The translations under genes and the position numbers were made by a program. A DNA stretch of 64,000 nt from an uncultured Litoreibacter sp. (GTDB lineage: Bacteria > Pseudomonadota > Alphaproteobacteria > Rhodobacterales > Rhodobacteraceae), in NCBI GenBank assembly GCA_947494435.1, contig CANLUY010000002.1, positions 1,240,001 to 1,304,000 of the forward strand, written 5' to 3'. The notes under the pieces were generated by a model. The model saw only the letters and a list, made by a program, of their open reading frames with translations, did not search any database and was not told the origin of the DNA. Shown piece by piece: positions 25,956 to 34,756 of this stretch; position 1 is the first letter of the stretch, and every line of letters starts with the position of its first letter.

Positions 25956-26810
25956 ATGTTTGACATCATACTGAGACATTACAGACGGCTTGGGGTTTTC
26001 TCCTTCGGGATGGCCTTCTTTTGTCTGTCATTGCTGGCCCATTCGGGAACCGGGCTGTCTTCGGCAAGCTACCTGATTTTCTTTGTTCTCTGTCTTATCG
26101 GCTACGGGTTTGTTGCTCTCGGGCTTTACCACGTGAAATCAAGCCAACGCGGTATCTTGGAAATCGCGGGCTTCTCCGCATTCGTCAGCACCGTCGTCAT
26201 GGTCTACCTGCCACAGCATGCTAACTTCAACGTGGTGATCGGTTTGGCGGTGTTCTTCGGCGTCCTGACGAGCATGTGGTTTTTCCTTCATTCGGATGTG
26301 TCGCGCAAAATCGGCGCACGCACCTCTTGGCGGGCACGCCATTCCTCAGATATTCCGTTTTCCTCCAAACTTGTTTGGAAACACATCGTCCCTGGCGCGG
26401 CTTCGCCCGAAGATCACTGCACCGGCATGGTCAAAAGCTACGATGAAGACCCAGACGATCCTGATACGCTCATGATCACGTTCAAAGGACGTCGAAGCCG
26501 TCACGCTGAATATGAGATCACCTTCCTAAAGAAAGAAGAGCCTTCATTTTGCAGGTTCTATTTCCAAGGCACGGAGGCGGATGGCACGCTCGTTGACGGT
26601 GTCTTCTCCCTATCGATTGATGTGATTGACCGCGGCAATTGCACCATTATTGCCAATGAAGAACGCTCAGGCCTGTCACTTGGCGCCTTGATTGAGCGTT
26701 GGTTCGATGACCCGCTTGGCTTTCAGCATGACCGGCTGTTGAGCTTGCTGACAGAGCGCTATTCAGATGGTGATGGCGTGAACAAGCCTCTGGCGCATCC
26801 CGCAGAGTAG
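25956..26810 (+). CDS. Membrane protein with C-terminal soluble domain, unknown
   Basis: 284 residues. Four hydrophobic helices in the first 115 residues (about 13-30, 36-56, 67-85, 90-110) are followed by a cytoplasmic-looking domain from 120 to 284 rich in charged residues, with predicted beta strands such as DTLMITFKGRRSRHAEYEITFL and DGVFSLSIDVIDRGNCTIIA. I do not recognise the family. The soluble part has a pattern that could be an SRPBCC-like fold, but this is a guess. A YcxB-like protein follows after 43 bases, so they may form a two-gene unit. Confidence 0.65.
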   Translation: MFDIILRHYRRLGVFSFGMAFFCLSLLAHSGTGLSSASYLIFFVLCLIGYGFVALGLYHVKSSQRGILEIAGFSAFVSTVVMVYLPQHANFNVVIGLAVFFGVLTSMWFFLHSDVSRKIGARTSWRARHSSDIPFSSKLVWKHIVPGAASPEDHCTGMVKSYDEDPDDPDTLMITFKGRRSRHAEYEITFLKKEEPSFCRFYFQGTEADGTLVDGVFSLSIDVIDRGNCTIIANEERSGLSLGALIERWFDDPLGFQHDRLLSLLTERYSDGDGVNKPLAHPAE

Positions 26811-26853
26811 ACTGCGGACTTGCATATCGCCGATGACCCCATAGGGTCGCGCA

Positions 26854-27357
26854 ATGAGCACCATCTCAGTCACATATTCGTTGTCGGAAAACGATTTCAT
26901 GCACGCCGCCCGCGCGCTTTGGTCTTATGAGGCCATTGGTGACACAGGCAACGTCATCATCGCAATCGTCTGTGCGACGGTCGGACCGCTTCTGCTGATT
27001 TACGGACAACAGCTCGGTTGGCTGGTTTTGGCGATTGCGGTCTTTTTCCTTGGCCTGACATGGGCGCGCAACGTTATTTGGCGCAGATCCTACCGGAAGA
27101 TGGAGAAATACACCGCGCCGATCACTGCGGCGTTTTCGGACACCTCCGTCGCCGTTAACTCCGCACAAGGCAGCTCTGACCTGCCGTGGTCCTATTTCAA
27201 AACCTATGCGGAAACGCCCGATTATTTCTTTCTGACTGCGCCAAAGCGGGGATTGTCTATCATACCGAAATCCGCCTTCGCGACAGAAGAGACACTTGAT
27301 CAAACACGCGCCTATATGGCCGCCAATCTTCCGCGTAAGAAAATGCGTTGGACATGA
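26854..27357 (+). CDS. YcxB-like membrane protein
   Basis: 167 residues. An N-terminal strand (ISVTYSLSENDFMHAARAL), two adjacent hydrophobic helices at about 33-73, then a C-terminal domain with LPWSYFKTYAETPDYFFLTAPKRGLSIIPKSAF. The order of strand, two helices and a W-x2-F/Y-x10-YFFL pattern fits the YcxB-like C-terminal domain found in many small bacterial membrane proteins without known function. Converges on tgt with only six bases between the stops. Confidence 0.72.
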   Translation: MSTISVTYSLSENDFMHAARALWSYEAIGDTGNVIIAIVCATVGPLLLIYGQQLGWLVLAIAVFFLGLTWARNVIWRRSYRKMEKYTAPITAAFSDTSVAVNSAQGSSDLPWSYFKTYAETPDYFFLTAPKRGLSIIPKSAFATEETLDQTRAYMAANLPRKKMRWT

Positions 27358-27363
27358 TGGGGG

Positions 27364-28491
27364 CTAAATCGGTTCGACATCCCCAAGCGCGCGCGTTTCG
27401 TGGAATGTGCTAACAAATTTCGCTAGCGCGCCACCCGCGATCGCATCCCGCAGACCTGCCATGAGGTCCTGATAGTAATGCAGGTTATGCCACGTCACGA
27501 GCATTGAGCTTATTATCTCCTGACTTTTGAAGACATGGTGCAGATACGCGCGGCTGTATTGAGTACAGCACGGACAGCTACAGCCCTCATCAAGCGGACG
27601 AGGGTCATCGGTATGGCGTGCATTTTTAATGTTCACGACACCGCGTCGCGTGAACGCCTGACCCGTGCGGCCCGACCGCGACGGCAGCACGCAATCAAAC
27701 ATATCAATTCCGCGCTCCACCGCGCCGACAATATCATCCGGTTTACCGACGCCCATCAGGTAACGTGGTTTGTCTTCTGGCAATTGAGCGGGGGCATAAT
27801 CCAGAACACCAAACATCGCCTCCTGCCCCTCACCAACAGCCAATCCGCCGACCGCATAGCCTTCGAACCCGATCTCACGTAGCGCATGAGCGCTCTGTTC
27901 GCGGAAGTCTTGCTCAAGCCCGCCCTGCTGGATCCCGAACAACGCATATCCGGGCCGGTCGCCAAATGCCTCGCGCGAGCGTGCAGCCCATCGCATCGAC
28001 AGCTCCATGCTTTCCGCAATGCGCGTGCGATCTGCAGGAAGCGCGGGGCATTCGTCAAAACACATCACGATGTCAGAACCCAAAAGACGCTGAATTTCCA
28101 TGGAGCGTTCGGGCGTCAACTCGTGCTTGGAGCCATCAATGTGGGATTTGAACGTCACGCCCTTTTCGGTGAGCTTGCGCAGCTCCGCGAGGCTCATCAC
28201 CTGAAACCCGCCACTATCAGTCAGGATCGGCCGGTCCCAATTCATGAATTTGTGCAGACCGCCCAAATTGGCGATGCGTTCGGCAGTGGGGCGCAGCATC
28301 AAATGGTAGGTGTTGCCCAGCAAGATATCCGCGCCCGTCGCCCTGACAGAGCTTGGCATCATCGCCTTAACTGTAGCCGCCGTTCCCACGGGCATGAACG
28401 CAGGCGTCCGAATGTCGCCACGCGGTGTGCTGATATGGCCGGTGCGCGCTTTGCCGTCAGTGGCGTGCAGGGTGAAAGAGAACTTGCTCAC
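27364..28491 (-). CDS. tgt: Queuine/preQ1 tRNA-guanine transglycosylase
   Basis: 375 residues. Exchanges G34 of GUN-anticodon tRNAs for preQ1. Conserved [10 protein letters not shown] near residue 90, [14 protein letters not shown] near 220, and [19 protein letters not shown] near 270. The zinc site is C-S-C-P-C-C near 310 with the later His in VTWHNLHYY. The GTG at 28491 (start MSKFSF) has AAAAGGA seven bases upstream and matches usual N-termini; a frame extending to 28545 is less likely. The queA gene is not in the window. Confidence 0.96.
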   Translation of the reverse strand: MSKFSFTLHATDGKARTGHISTPRGDIRTPAFMPVGTAATVKAMMPSSVRATGADILLGNTYHLMLRPTAERIANLGGLHKFMNWDRPILTDSGGFQVMSLAELRKLTEKGVTFKSHIDGSKHELTPERSMEIQRLLGSDIVMCFDECPALPADRTRIAESMELSMRWAARSREAFGDRPGYALFGIQQGGLEQDFREQSAHALREIGFEGYAVGGLAVGEGQEAMFGVLDYAPAQLPEDKPRYLMGVGKPDDIVGAVERGIDMFDCVLPSRSGRTGQAFTRRGVVNIKNARHTDDPRPLDEGCSCPCCTQYSRAYLHHVFKSQEIISSMLVTWHNLHYYQDLMAGLRDAIAGGALAKFVSTFHETRALGDVEPI

Positions 28492-28694
28492 GGTTGCGTC
28501 CTTTTGGTCTGTCTGCCCCGCGCCTATCATACCTTCCGGTCGCATTGGAAGGAGAAGCCCGCGATGTCATTTGTTGTAAGGAATTCCGCTCACTTCCACT
28601 TTTCACTCCCATAAAATCATGATTATAAATGGATATACTTATTTGATTGTGACTGTTGTGTTTTGCTCAAACGATTTGTGATGGAAGGACCTTC

Positions 28695-29858
28695 GTGACC
28701 GACGACCTCATCAAACTTGGGTGGGAAGAATGGCTCGCTTTGCCTGACCTCTCTTTGCCGGCAATCAAAGCAAAGATTGACACCGGGGCACGCACATCCG
28801 CGTTGCACGCGATGAATGTAGAGGTGATCGGAACGGAACCTGACCTGACGGTGCGCTTCACAACTCTGCCAATTCCCGGCAACGGAGATGTCGCGATCGT
28901 CTGCGAAGCACCATTGAAAGATCGCCGCGAAGTGACTTCGTCCAACGGAGAAAAAGAGCTGCGCTGCGTGATCGAGACGACCGTTCAATTCGGGTTCAAG
29001 TCTTGGCCAATCGAAGTCACTTTGACGGACCGTACGGACATGGCCTACCACATGCTGCTTGGTCGCATGGCGTTGGTGGAGCATTGCATTGTCGTCCCCA
29101 GCGAAAGCCATCAGCAACCTGATCTTGACTACGTTGTGTATGATAGAGGCGATATGAAAGCCCCGTCGGAGCGCGCATTGCGCATCGCTCTTTTGACGAA
29201 CAAGCACCAAGCCCCATCAGCCCGAATGCTGATCGAAGAAGGTCAATCCCGTGGCCACACGATCGAGGCGATTGATCCGGCTGAGTTAACGCTGACCACC
29301 AGCACCAAAACACCGCAAATTCACCGGGGCGGGGAAGACCTGCCCGCCTATGATGCTGTTATCCCGCGTATGCCCGCGACCAGCTACAACGCTGCGATTT
29401 TGCGCCAGTTCGAAGCCCTTGGGACTTACACTCCAAACACAGCCGAGGGTGTGATGTCCGCGCATGAATCGATGCGGGCTCAGCAGATTTTGGCGAAGAA
29501 CCACATCGCGATTGCGGATACGAAATTCCCGGTGACATCGCGCTATTTGCAACCCGAGGATGTGATTGAGGTTATGGTCACCGGGCGCAAGCTGATTGTG
29601 TCCACCCGCGACGGGAAAACTGCGCTTAAACTCAACAAAGAAGAACGCCGGACCGCATTGAGGGCAGCAAGCGTGTTCGACCTTGGCTTTGCTGCGCTGA
29701 CGCTCAGACGTGGAAGCGATGGCCTACAGGTCCTTGACCTGACGTCTCGCCCGGACTTGGCACGCGTTCATGCGCTCACGGGAAAAAACCCCGCGCCGCG
29801 GCTCTTCGACTTGATTGAAAGTAAAGTCAGTGCCTTGCCGCCGCGCAACCTGACCTAG
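28695..29858 (+). CDS. RimB-like retropepsin / degenerate RimK ATP-grasp fusion
   Basis: 387 residues from GTG 28695 (GGAAGGA five bases upstream). Residues 1-150 match the putative Zn-protease family PF05618 (RimB), a retropepsin-like fold, with IKAKIDTGARTSALHA carrying the Asp-Thr-Gly-Ala loop at 29-32. From about 155 the sequence follows the pre-ATP-grasp part of RimK (LRIALLTNK, YDAVIPRMPATSYNAAILRQFEALGTY, SMRAQQILAK). After FPVTSRYL it jumps to late RimK-like strands. The lobe carrying the ATP-binding Lys and Gly-rich loop is missing, and the metal-binding E-x-N segment reads VLDLTSRPDLAR. The ligase part therefore looks inactive. Confidence 0.75.
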   Translation: MTDDLIKLGWEEWLALPDLSLPAIKAKIDTGARTSALHAMNVEVIGTEPDLTVRFTTLPIPGNGDVAIVCEAPLKDRREVTSSNGEKELRCVIETTVQFGFKSWPIEVTLTDRTDMAYHMLLGRMALVEHCIVVPSESHQQPDLDYVVYDRGDMKAPSERALRIALLTNKHQAPSARMLIEEGQSRGHTIEAIDPAELTLTTSTKTPQIHRGGEDLPAYDAVIPRMPATSYNAAILRQFEALGTYTPNTAEGVMSAHESMRAQQILAKNHIAIADTKFPVTSRYLQPEDVIEVMVTGRKLIVSTRDGKTALKLNKEERRTALRAASVFDLGFAALTLRRGSDGLQVLDLTSRPDLARVHALTGKNPAPRLFDLIESKVSALPPRNLT

Positions 29859-30004
29859 ATTTCGGACGACCCTAAGTCGTCACGCATTTATGACGTGTTC
29901 CCCCAGTAGAATTACAGCGTTTCGGATTTTGCATTCCGGCCCCACTGGACGATCAGCCTCGAAATCCCTACATTAAGACTCAACAATCCTAGCCGGATCA
30001 TCCC

Positions 30005-30367
30005 ATGAACGAACAACCTATGCCACTTGAAGGCGCTCCGCTGATCAAGCCGTCCTCAACAGACCATCCGCTTCACGAAAACATCGTAGAAGCCTGTCGG
30101 ACTGTGTATGACCCGGAAATTCCGGTGAATATCTTCGATCTTGGCCTGATCTACACAATTGAGATCAATGATGAAAATGAGGTCTCCATCCTGATGTCCT
30201 TGACGGCACCGGGTTGCCCTGTCGCTGGCGAGATGCCTGGTTGGGTGGCAGAGGCCGTGGAGCCGCTCGCTGGCGTCAAACAAGTCAACGTCGACCTCGT
30301 CTGGGAACCCCCATGGGGGATGGAGATGATGTCGGACGAGGCCAAACTGGAATTGGGGTTCATGTAA
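30005..30367 (+). CDS. sufT: SUF system Fe-S assembly protein (MIP18/DUF59, SufT-like)
   Basis: 120 residues. The MIP18 domain spans about 22-110: IVEACRTVYDPEIPVNIFDLGLIY, LTAPGCPVAGEMP (conserved Cys) and VDLVWEPPWGMEMMSDEAK. Family members help mature Fe-S proteins. The stop overlaps the next start by one base (TAATG), linking it to an A-type carrier. The sufBCDS genes are not upstream here, where the RimB-RimK fusion ends 146 bases before. Confidence 0.88.
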   Translation: MNEQPMPLEGAPLIKPSSTDHPLHENIVEACRTVYDPEIPVNIFDLGLIYTIEINDENEVSILMSLTAPGCPVAGEMPGWVAEAVEPLAGVKQVNVDLVWEPPWGMEMMSDEAKLELGFM

Positions 30368-30729
30368 TGTTTATTCCCGGACAGCAAGCCGTAACCATTA
30401 CTGACCGCGCCGCCGCGCAAATCTCCAAGCTTATGGCAAAAGACGGCCATAAGGCTTTGAAAATCGGTGTGAAAAAGGGCGGCTGCGCCGGTATGGAATA
30501 CACCATGGACTACGTGGATGAACTTGGCCCACATGACGAGGCCGTCGAAGTGAACGGTGCGAAAGTTGTCATCGCGCCGATGGCTCAGATGTTCCTGTTC
30601 GGCACGGAGATTGACTATGAAACCAGCCTGTTGGAGAGCGGTTTCAAGTTTAACAACCCAAACGTTTCTGAGGCGTGCGGCTGCGGCGAAAGCATCAAAT
30701 TTGATGACGCTCTTTTTGAGAAAAAGTGA
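30367..30729 (+). CDS. sufA: A-type Fe-S carrier (SufA/IscA family)
   Basis: 120 residues. The three conserved cysteines that bind the cluster are present: one in KKGGCAGMEY near residue 40 and two in EACGCGESIKF near residue 105. The fold motif ITDRAAAQISKLM opens the domain. It accepts and donates 2Fe-2S or 4Fe-4S clusters. One-base overlap with the upstream MIP18 gene and four-base overlap with the downstream TfoX-like gene mean all three are translationally coupled. SufA versus ErpA cannot be separated with certainty by eye. Confidence 0.9.
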   Translation: MFIPGQQAVTITDRAAAQISKLMAKDGHKALKIGVKKGGCAGMEYTMDYVDELGPHDEAVEVNGAKVVIAPMAQMFLFGTEIDYETSLLESGFKFNNPNVSEACGCGESIKFDDALFEKK

Positions 30730-31049
30730 GTATATCGGACGCCGACATCGCTTTTGCGAAAGAACTGTTTGACGGTGTCGGCACCCTGACCACACGAAAG
30801 ATGATGGGCGGGTTATGCCTGTATTCTGACGGTACGATTTTCGCCCTGATCCACTCGGACGGCCAGATCTACATCAAAGGCCAAGGCGCGTTCATGGAAG
30901 AGCTTGAAGCCCTCGGTGGCACACGCTGGACCTATCAACGAGAGGGTAAAAAGCCGACCTCCATGCCCTACTGGACTTTGCCGGAGCAATATCTCGACGA
31001 TCCATCCGAAGCCCAAGCGCTTGCGCGAAAAGCCCTTAGCTTCCTTTAA
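30726..31049 (+). CDS. TfoX N-terminal-domain protein
   Basis: 107 residues from GTG 30726. TfoX_N domain: ELFDGVGTLTTRKMMGGLCLYSDGTIFALI followed by IYIKGQG and the C-terminal PYWTLPEQYLDDPSEAQALARKAL. The C-terminal TfoX domain of the competence regulator Sxy/TfoX is absent, as in most alphaproteobacterial members, so a competence role is not implied. It overlaps the SufA gene by four bases, and its 3' end overlaps the convergent oxygenase gene by 14 bases. Confidence 0.87.
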   Translation: MSISDADIAFAKELFDGVGTLTTRKMMGGLCLYSDGTIFALIHSDGQIYIKGQGAFMEELEALGGTRWTYQREGKKPTSMPYWTLPEQYLDDPSEAQALARKALSFL

Positions 31050-31947
31050 GATGCACATAGGTCTCATTGAACCGTTTTGTCAGGTAATCCCCTGCCAAAA
31101 CGGTTTCATCCGAGCCTAATGGCGCAACATTCACGTCGTAATTCGGATTGAAAAACAGCGGAATAGACAGCCGTTCATGAGATCCGCCGATCACGCGATG
31201 CGGGGTCGCGCGCACGGCCTTATTGGTCCACATTTCGATCATCTCACCAAAATTTATTACGAACTCCCCCGGCGGGGCTGAGACAGGGATCCACCCGCCG
31301 CCACGCTTGCGCACCTCAAGCCCGGGCGAGCCATCGGTCGCCAATAGCGTCAGGCACCCGTAATCCGTATGGGTGGCGATGCCGAAATCCTTTTCCCCAG
31401 CCCAGATCGGACGGGTGGGATAAAAATTACCGCGTAACAGGGCCATTGGCGCCGTAAACGCATCCGCGAAAAACGCAGGATCGCCGTCAACGGCGGCAAT
31501 GATGTCACTGAGCAAGGATTTGGCGACGACCAAGGACTTCGCATAGTAATCAGAGATGCGCCGCTCAAATGCGGGCAAACCTTCGGGCCATTGGTTTGGT
31601 GCGTAGACTTTGAGGTTTTCGCCTGCCAGCGGATGATCTTCCGGCAGTTCATATCCGCAATCAAACACCTGTTTATAGTCAGGGTTGGCATCCGGATCGA
31701 CTTGTTCCGACCCTTGTGCGCCCCAGCCACGATTGGACTTCGTGCGGTCCATATTCACAGCCTCTTTCAGCGCCGCTGGCAGCTTGAAGAAGCCACGATA
31801 GGCATCTAGCGCACCCTCCACTTCGGCGGCGGTCAGGGCCGTATTATACACCGTCAAAAACCCGATCTCATGCGCCCCTTCACGGGTCTGCGCAATCGCA
31901 TCTGGATCACCTGCGGCCAAAGCCTGCGCGTCAATTCTGGGGATCAT
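31036..31947 (-). CDS. Isopenicillin-N-synthase-like non-haem Fe(II) oxygenase
   Basis: 303 residues from ATG 31947, after a GGAGG site. N-terminal DIOX_N region (PRIDAQALAAGDPDAIAQ, HEIGFLTVYN), then a jelly roll with the Fe(II) ligands His-x-Asp in ATHTDYG near 195 and distal His in TPHRVIGG near 250, and the R-x-S motif in HERLSIPLFFNPN that binds 2-oxoglutarate. Substrate unknown; roseobacter homologues are annotated only as 2OG-Fe(II) or IPNS family. A frame extending to 32001 has no ribosome site. Confidence 0.92.
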   Translation of the reverse strand: MIPRIDAQALAAGDPDAIAQTREGAHEIGFLTVYNTALTAAEVEGALDAYRGFFKLPAALKEAVNMDRTKSNRGWGAQGSEQVDPDANPDYKQVFDCGYELPEDHPLAGENLKVYAPNQWPEGLPAFERRISDYYAKSLVVAKSLLSDIIAAVDGDPAFFADAFTAPMALLRGNFYPTRPIWAGEKDFGIATHTDYGCLTLLATDGSPGLEVRKRGGGWIPVSAPPGEFVINFGEMIEMWTNKAVRATPHRVIGGSHERLSIPLFFNPNYDVNVAPLGSDETVLAGDYLTKRFNETYVHLKGS

Positions 31948-32035
31948 GGGGGCCTCCGATTTGCTCGAAAACACACTTGCCCTCAGACGAGGGCTTTGCA
32001 ACCTTAAAGGCTAATCAACACAAAAGGGCTGACCC

Positions 32036-32785
32036 ATGCGCAGAAAACTCGCCGCCGGTAACTGGAAGATGAACGGAACCTCCGAAAGTCTCGCCGAATT
32101 GGACGCGTTGCGCTCTGCCCACCCTGCCCCGCAAGTCGATGTGTTGATTTGCCCGCCTGCAACACTGGTCACCTCTGCCGTGGTCAGTGTCGCAGATCAT
32201 GACATTGCGATTGGCGGGCAAGACTGCCACGCAAAACCCAATGGTGCGCATACCGGCGATATTTCAGCATCCATGCTAAAAGACGCAGGCGCATCTTACG
32301 TCATTCTCGGCCATTCGGAGCGGCGCACCGACCACGTTGAAATTGACGGGCTCGTGCGCCAGAAAACACTAGCCGCTCATGCATCTGACCTGATTGCAGT
32401 CGTCTGTGTCGGTGAGACGCTCGAGGAACGCGAGGCCGCCAACACCCTCGATATCATCGCCGGACAGCTTGCAGGCTCCCTGCCCGATGTGTTGAACGCA
32501 CAAAATACAGTCATAGCCTATGAGCCCGTTTGGGCCATCGGCACCGGCAAAGTGCCAACAACAGATCAAATCGGCGAAGTTCATGACCATATCCGCGCCA
32601 AACTGGAACAACGCTACGGCGAAGGCGTCGGACGTTCGATCCGCATCCTCTATGGCGGCTCGGTCAAAGGCTCAAACGCTGATGAAATCTTTGCCGTCTC
32701 GAATGTCGACGGCGCGCTGGTTGGCGGGGCATCGCTGAAAGCCAGCGACTTCTCCCCCATCATAACGGCTCTCGAAAAGGCCTGA
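32036..32785 (+). CDS. tpiA: Triosephosphate isomerase
   Basis: 249 residues. Interconverts dihydroxyacetone phosphate and glyceraldehyde 3-phosphate. Catalytic Lys in AAGNWKMNG near residue 11, His in VILGHSERR near 92, Glu in AYEPVWAIGTGK near 164, and the phosphate-binding ILYGGSVKGSNA near 204. AAAGGG precedes the ATG. It is divergent from the oxygenase gene and convergent with the SLC13 gene. Confidence 0.97.
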   Translation: MRRKLAAGNWKMNGTSESLAELDALRSAHPAPQVDVLICPPATLVTSAVVSVADHDIAIGGQDCHAKPNGAHTGDISASMLKDAGASYVILGHSERRTDHVEIDGLVRQKTLAAHASDLIAVVCVGETLEEREAANTLDIIAGQLAGSLPDVLNAQNTVIAYEPVWAIGTGKVPTTDQIGEVHDHIRAKLEQRYGEGVGRSIRILYGGSVKGSNADEIFAVSNVDGALVGGASLKASDFSPIITALEKA

Positions 32786-32812
32786 TCTTCGCCACCGCTG
32801 TGGGCGCAGGAC

Positions 32813-34696
32813 CTAATAGAACAAGTTCAGCGCCGTGAGGGAGACGATAAGGAACAACACCGTCATCAAGCTTCCTGCCTTGACGAAATCAGCCACGCGG
32901 TAGCCTGCGGGGCCCATGATCAATGCGTTCACTTGATGGGTCGGGATCAGGAAGCTGTTCGACGTTGCAATCGCGACCGTCAAAGCAAACATCGACGGAT
33001 TGCCACCCGCAGCAATCGCGATGGAAACGGCCAGTGGCACAAGCAACACCGTCGCCCCGACATTCGACATCACGAGCGTGAACGCCGTCGCAAGAACCGC
33101 CAGCCCCGCCTGCAAGCCCCATAGTGGCCAGCCATCCAGCAAGGACAGAATTTGCTGCGCAATCCACGCCGCCGTTCCTGTGTTCTGCACGGCCTGCCCG
33201 AGCGGGATCAAACTCGCAAGCAAGAACACCGTCGGCCAACTGACCGCGCTATAGGCTTCGTCCACGCTCAGCACTTTGAACAGGATCATGCCGACTGCGC
33301 CTACCAGCAGGCAAAGCGACAGACGCACATCTGTGAACAGGATCAAGACCAACGCAATCGCAAAGAAGCCGAGCGCCCAGTTCACCTTGTGCGGGCGCAA
33401 TTCTTCGCGCGGGAAATCCGTTGTGATGATCACGAAATCCCTGTCTGACAAGCGCCGCGCAAGCGCGTCCCAAGGCGTATGAAGCGCCAGCGTATCGCCG
33501 GAATGAAAGACCTGTTCGCCCAAACGACAAGCCTCATGTTCGTCGGTTTCAACAAGGCTTAGCACCTCTTCGCCCCGGTGGATCGCCAGCAAGGAAAATC
33601 CATAAGTCTGTCGGATACGCAATTCCGTCGGGGTCTTTCCGATCAGGCTCGAGTCCGGTGGAATAACGATCTCTGCCACACCAGCGCTGGTGGCAGCAAA
33701 ATCTTCGACGAACCGTTCAGGCGTTGGCAAAACCTCCAACCCATACGTGTCCGCAAACTCATGAATGACGCGGCGCAGCCCCAGCACCGCCAGACGGCAA
33801 GGCGTCTCGATCGGCGTGTCGACCATAGGTGCCACGACCTTTTTGCCGCGATAATCCGTGCCGATAATATAGAGGTGATGGGCGTCCATAATGTCGGCCA
33901 GCGTTTGACCGATAAGAATGTTGCCCTCGGGCACTTTCACTTCGAAAATATCAGCGTTCAGCCCGTAGGTCTGGCGCATATAGGCCTGCATCGTCTGGCC
34001 CGACGTCGCGTCTTCCTTGTCGCTGACAGAGGGCAGAACCCAGCGCCCGAGAAGCACAAAATACAAGACGCCTGTCAGGATCAACAGAACACCGATAGGC
34101 GTGACGTCAAACAATCCGAACGGCTCCATCTGTTGATCGGCGGGCAATCCGGTATTGGCCGTGATCAGTAGATCATTCAGAAGGATCAAAGGGGACGAGC
34201 CAACCATCGTCATCGTCCCGCCTAAAATCGCGCAGAAGCCCATTGGCATGAGCAAACGTGACAAGGGCAACCCCGTGCGCGATGAAATCCGGCTGACTAC
34301 CGGCAGGAACAATGCGGCCGCGCCTACGTTCTGCATAAACGATGAAATCACCGCGACAGTGCCTGAGACAATCGGAATAATCCGCGCCTCCGTCGAGCCG
34401 CCCTTGCGCAGGATCAGCCCCGCAACCTTCGACATCAGGCCCGTTTTGTCCAAACCCATACCAATGATCATTACGGCAATAATCGAAATCACCGCGTTGG
34501 AAGCGAAGCCATCGAATAAATGGTTCACATCCGCCAGATTGCCCAAACCCGGCAAATAGCTGAGCGCGCCCAGGAGAACCATCACAAGGATGGCCGCCAG
34601 ATCAATGCGGATAATCTCAGAGACGAACAGCGCCACGGTAAAGGCCAAAAGGCCCAGCACAACGCTCATTTCCAATGTTAAGGTGATTGGATCCAC
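32813..34696 (-). CDS. SLC13-family permease with two RCK_C (TrkA-C) domains
   Basis: 627 residues. Membrane domain in two halves (about residues 1-210 and 430-627) with the paired SxxQNVGAAALFLP and MSNVGATVLLVPLA hairpin motifs of the DASS/ArsB superfamily. Between them are two TrkA-C regulatory domains near 250-310 and 335-415 (IVIPPDSSLIGKTPTELRIRQTYG). Such proteins carry sulfate, dicarboxylates or other anions with sodium. GTG start with a GGAGGAACA site. It lies 60 bases downstream of dctM, possibly read through from the TRAP operon. Confidence 0.9.
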   Translation of the reverse strand: MDPITLTLEMSVVLGLLAFTVALFVSEIIRIDLAAILVMVLLGALSYLPGLGNLADVNHLFDGFASNAVISIIAVMIIGMGLDKTGLMSKVAGLILRKGGSTEARIIPIVSGTVAVISSFMQNVGAAALFLPVVSRISSRTGLPLSRLLMPMGFCAILGGTMTMVGSSPLILLNDLLITANTGLPADQQMEPFGLFDVTPIGVLLILTGVLYFVLLGRWVLPSVSDKEDATSGQTMQAYMRQTYGLNADIFEVKVPEGNILIGQTLADIMDAHHLYIIGTDYRGKKVVAPMVDTPIETPCRLAVLGLRRVIHEFADTYGLEVLPTPERFVEDFAATSAGVAEIVIPPDSSLIGKTPTELRIRQTYGFSLLAIHRGEEVLSLVETDEHEACRLGEQVFHSGDTLALHTPWDALARRLSDRDFVIITTDFPREELRPHKVNWALGFFAIALVLILFTDVRLSLCLLVGAVGMILFKVLSVDEAYSAVSWPTVFLLASLIPLGQAVQNTGTAAWIAQQILSLLDGWPLWGLQAGLAVLATAFTLVMSNVGATVLLVPLAVSIAIAAGGNPSMFALTVAIATSNSFLIPTHQVNALIMGPAGYRVADFVKAGSLMTVLFLIVSLTALNLFY

Positions 34697-34756
34697 TGTT
34701 CCTCCGACCCCGCCAATTTAACGGGGCCGAAGAAAAGGTCTAGAGGGCTAAGGGTC

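Noticed and set aside
30726-31049. Competence regulator TfoX
   Set aside because: Only the N-terminal domain is present and no competence genes are nearby, so the name would over-state the function.
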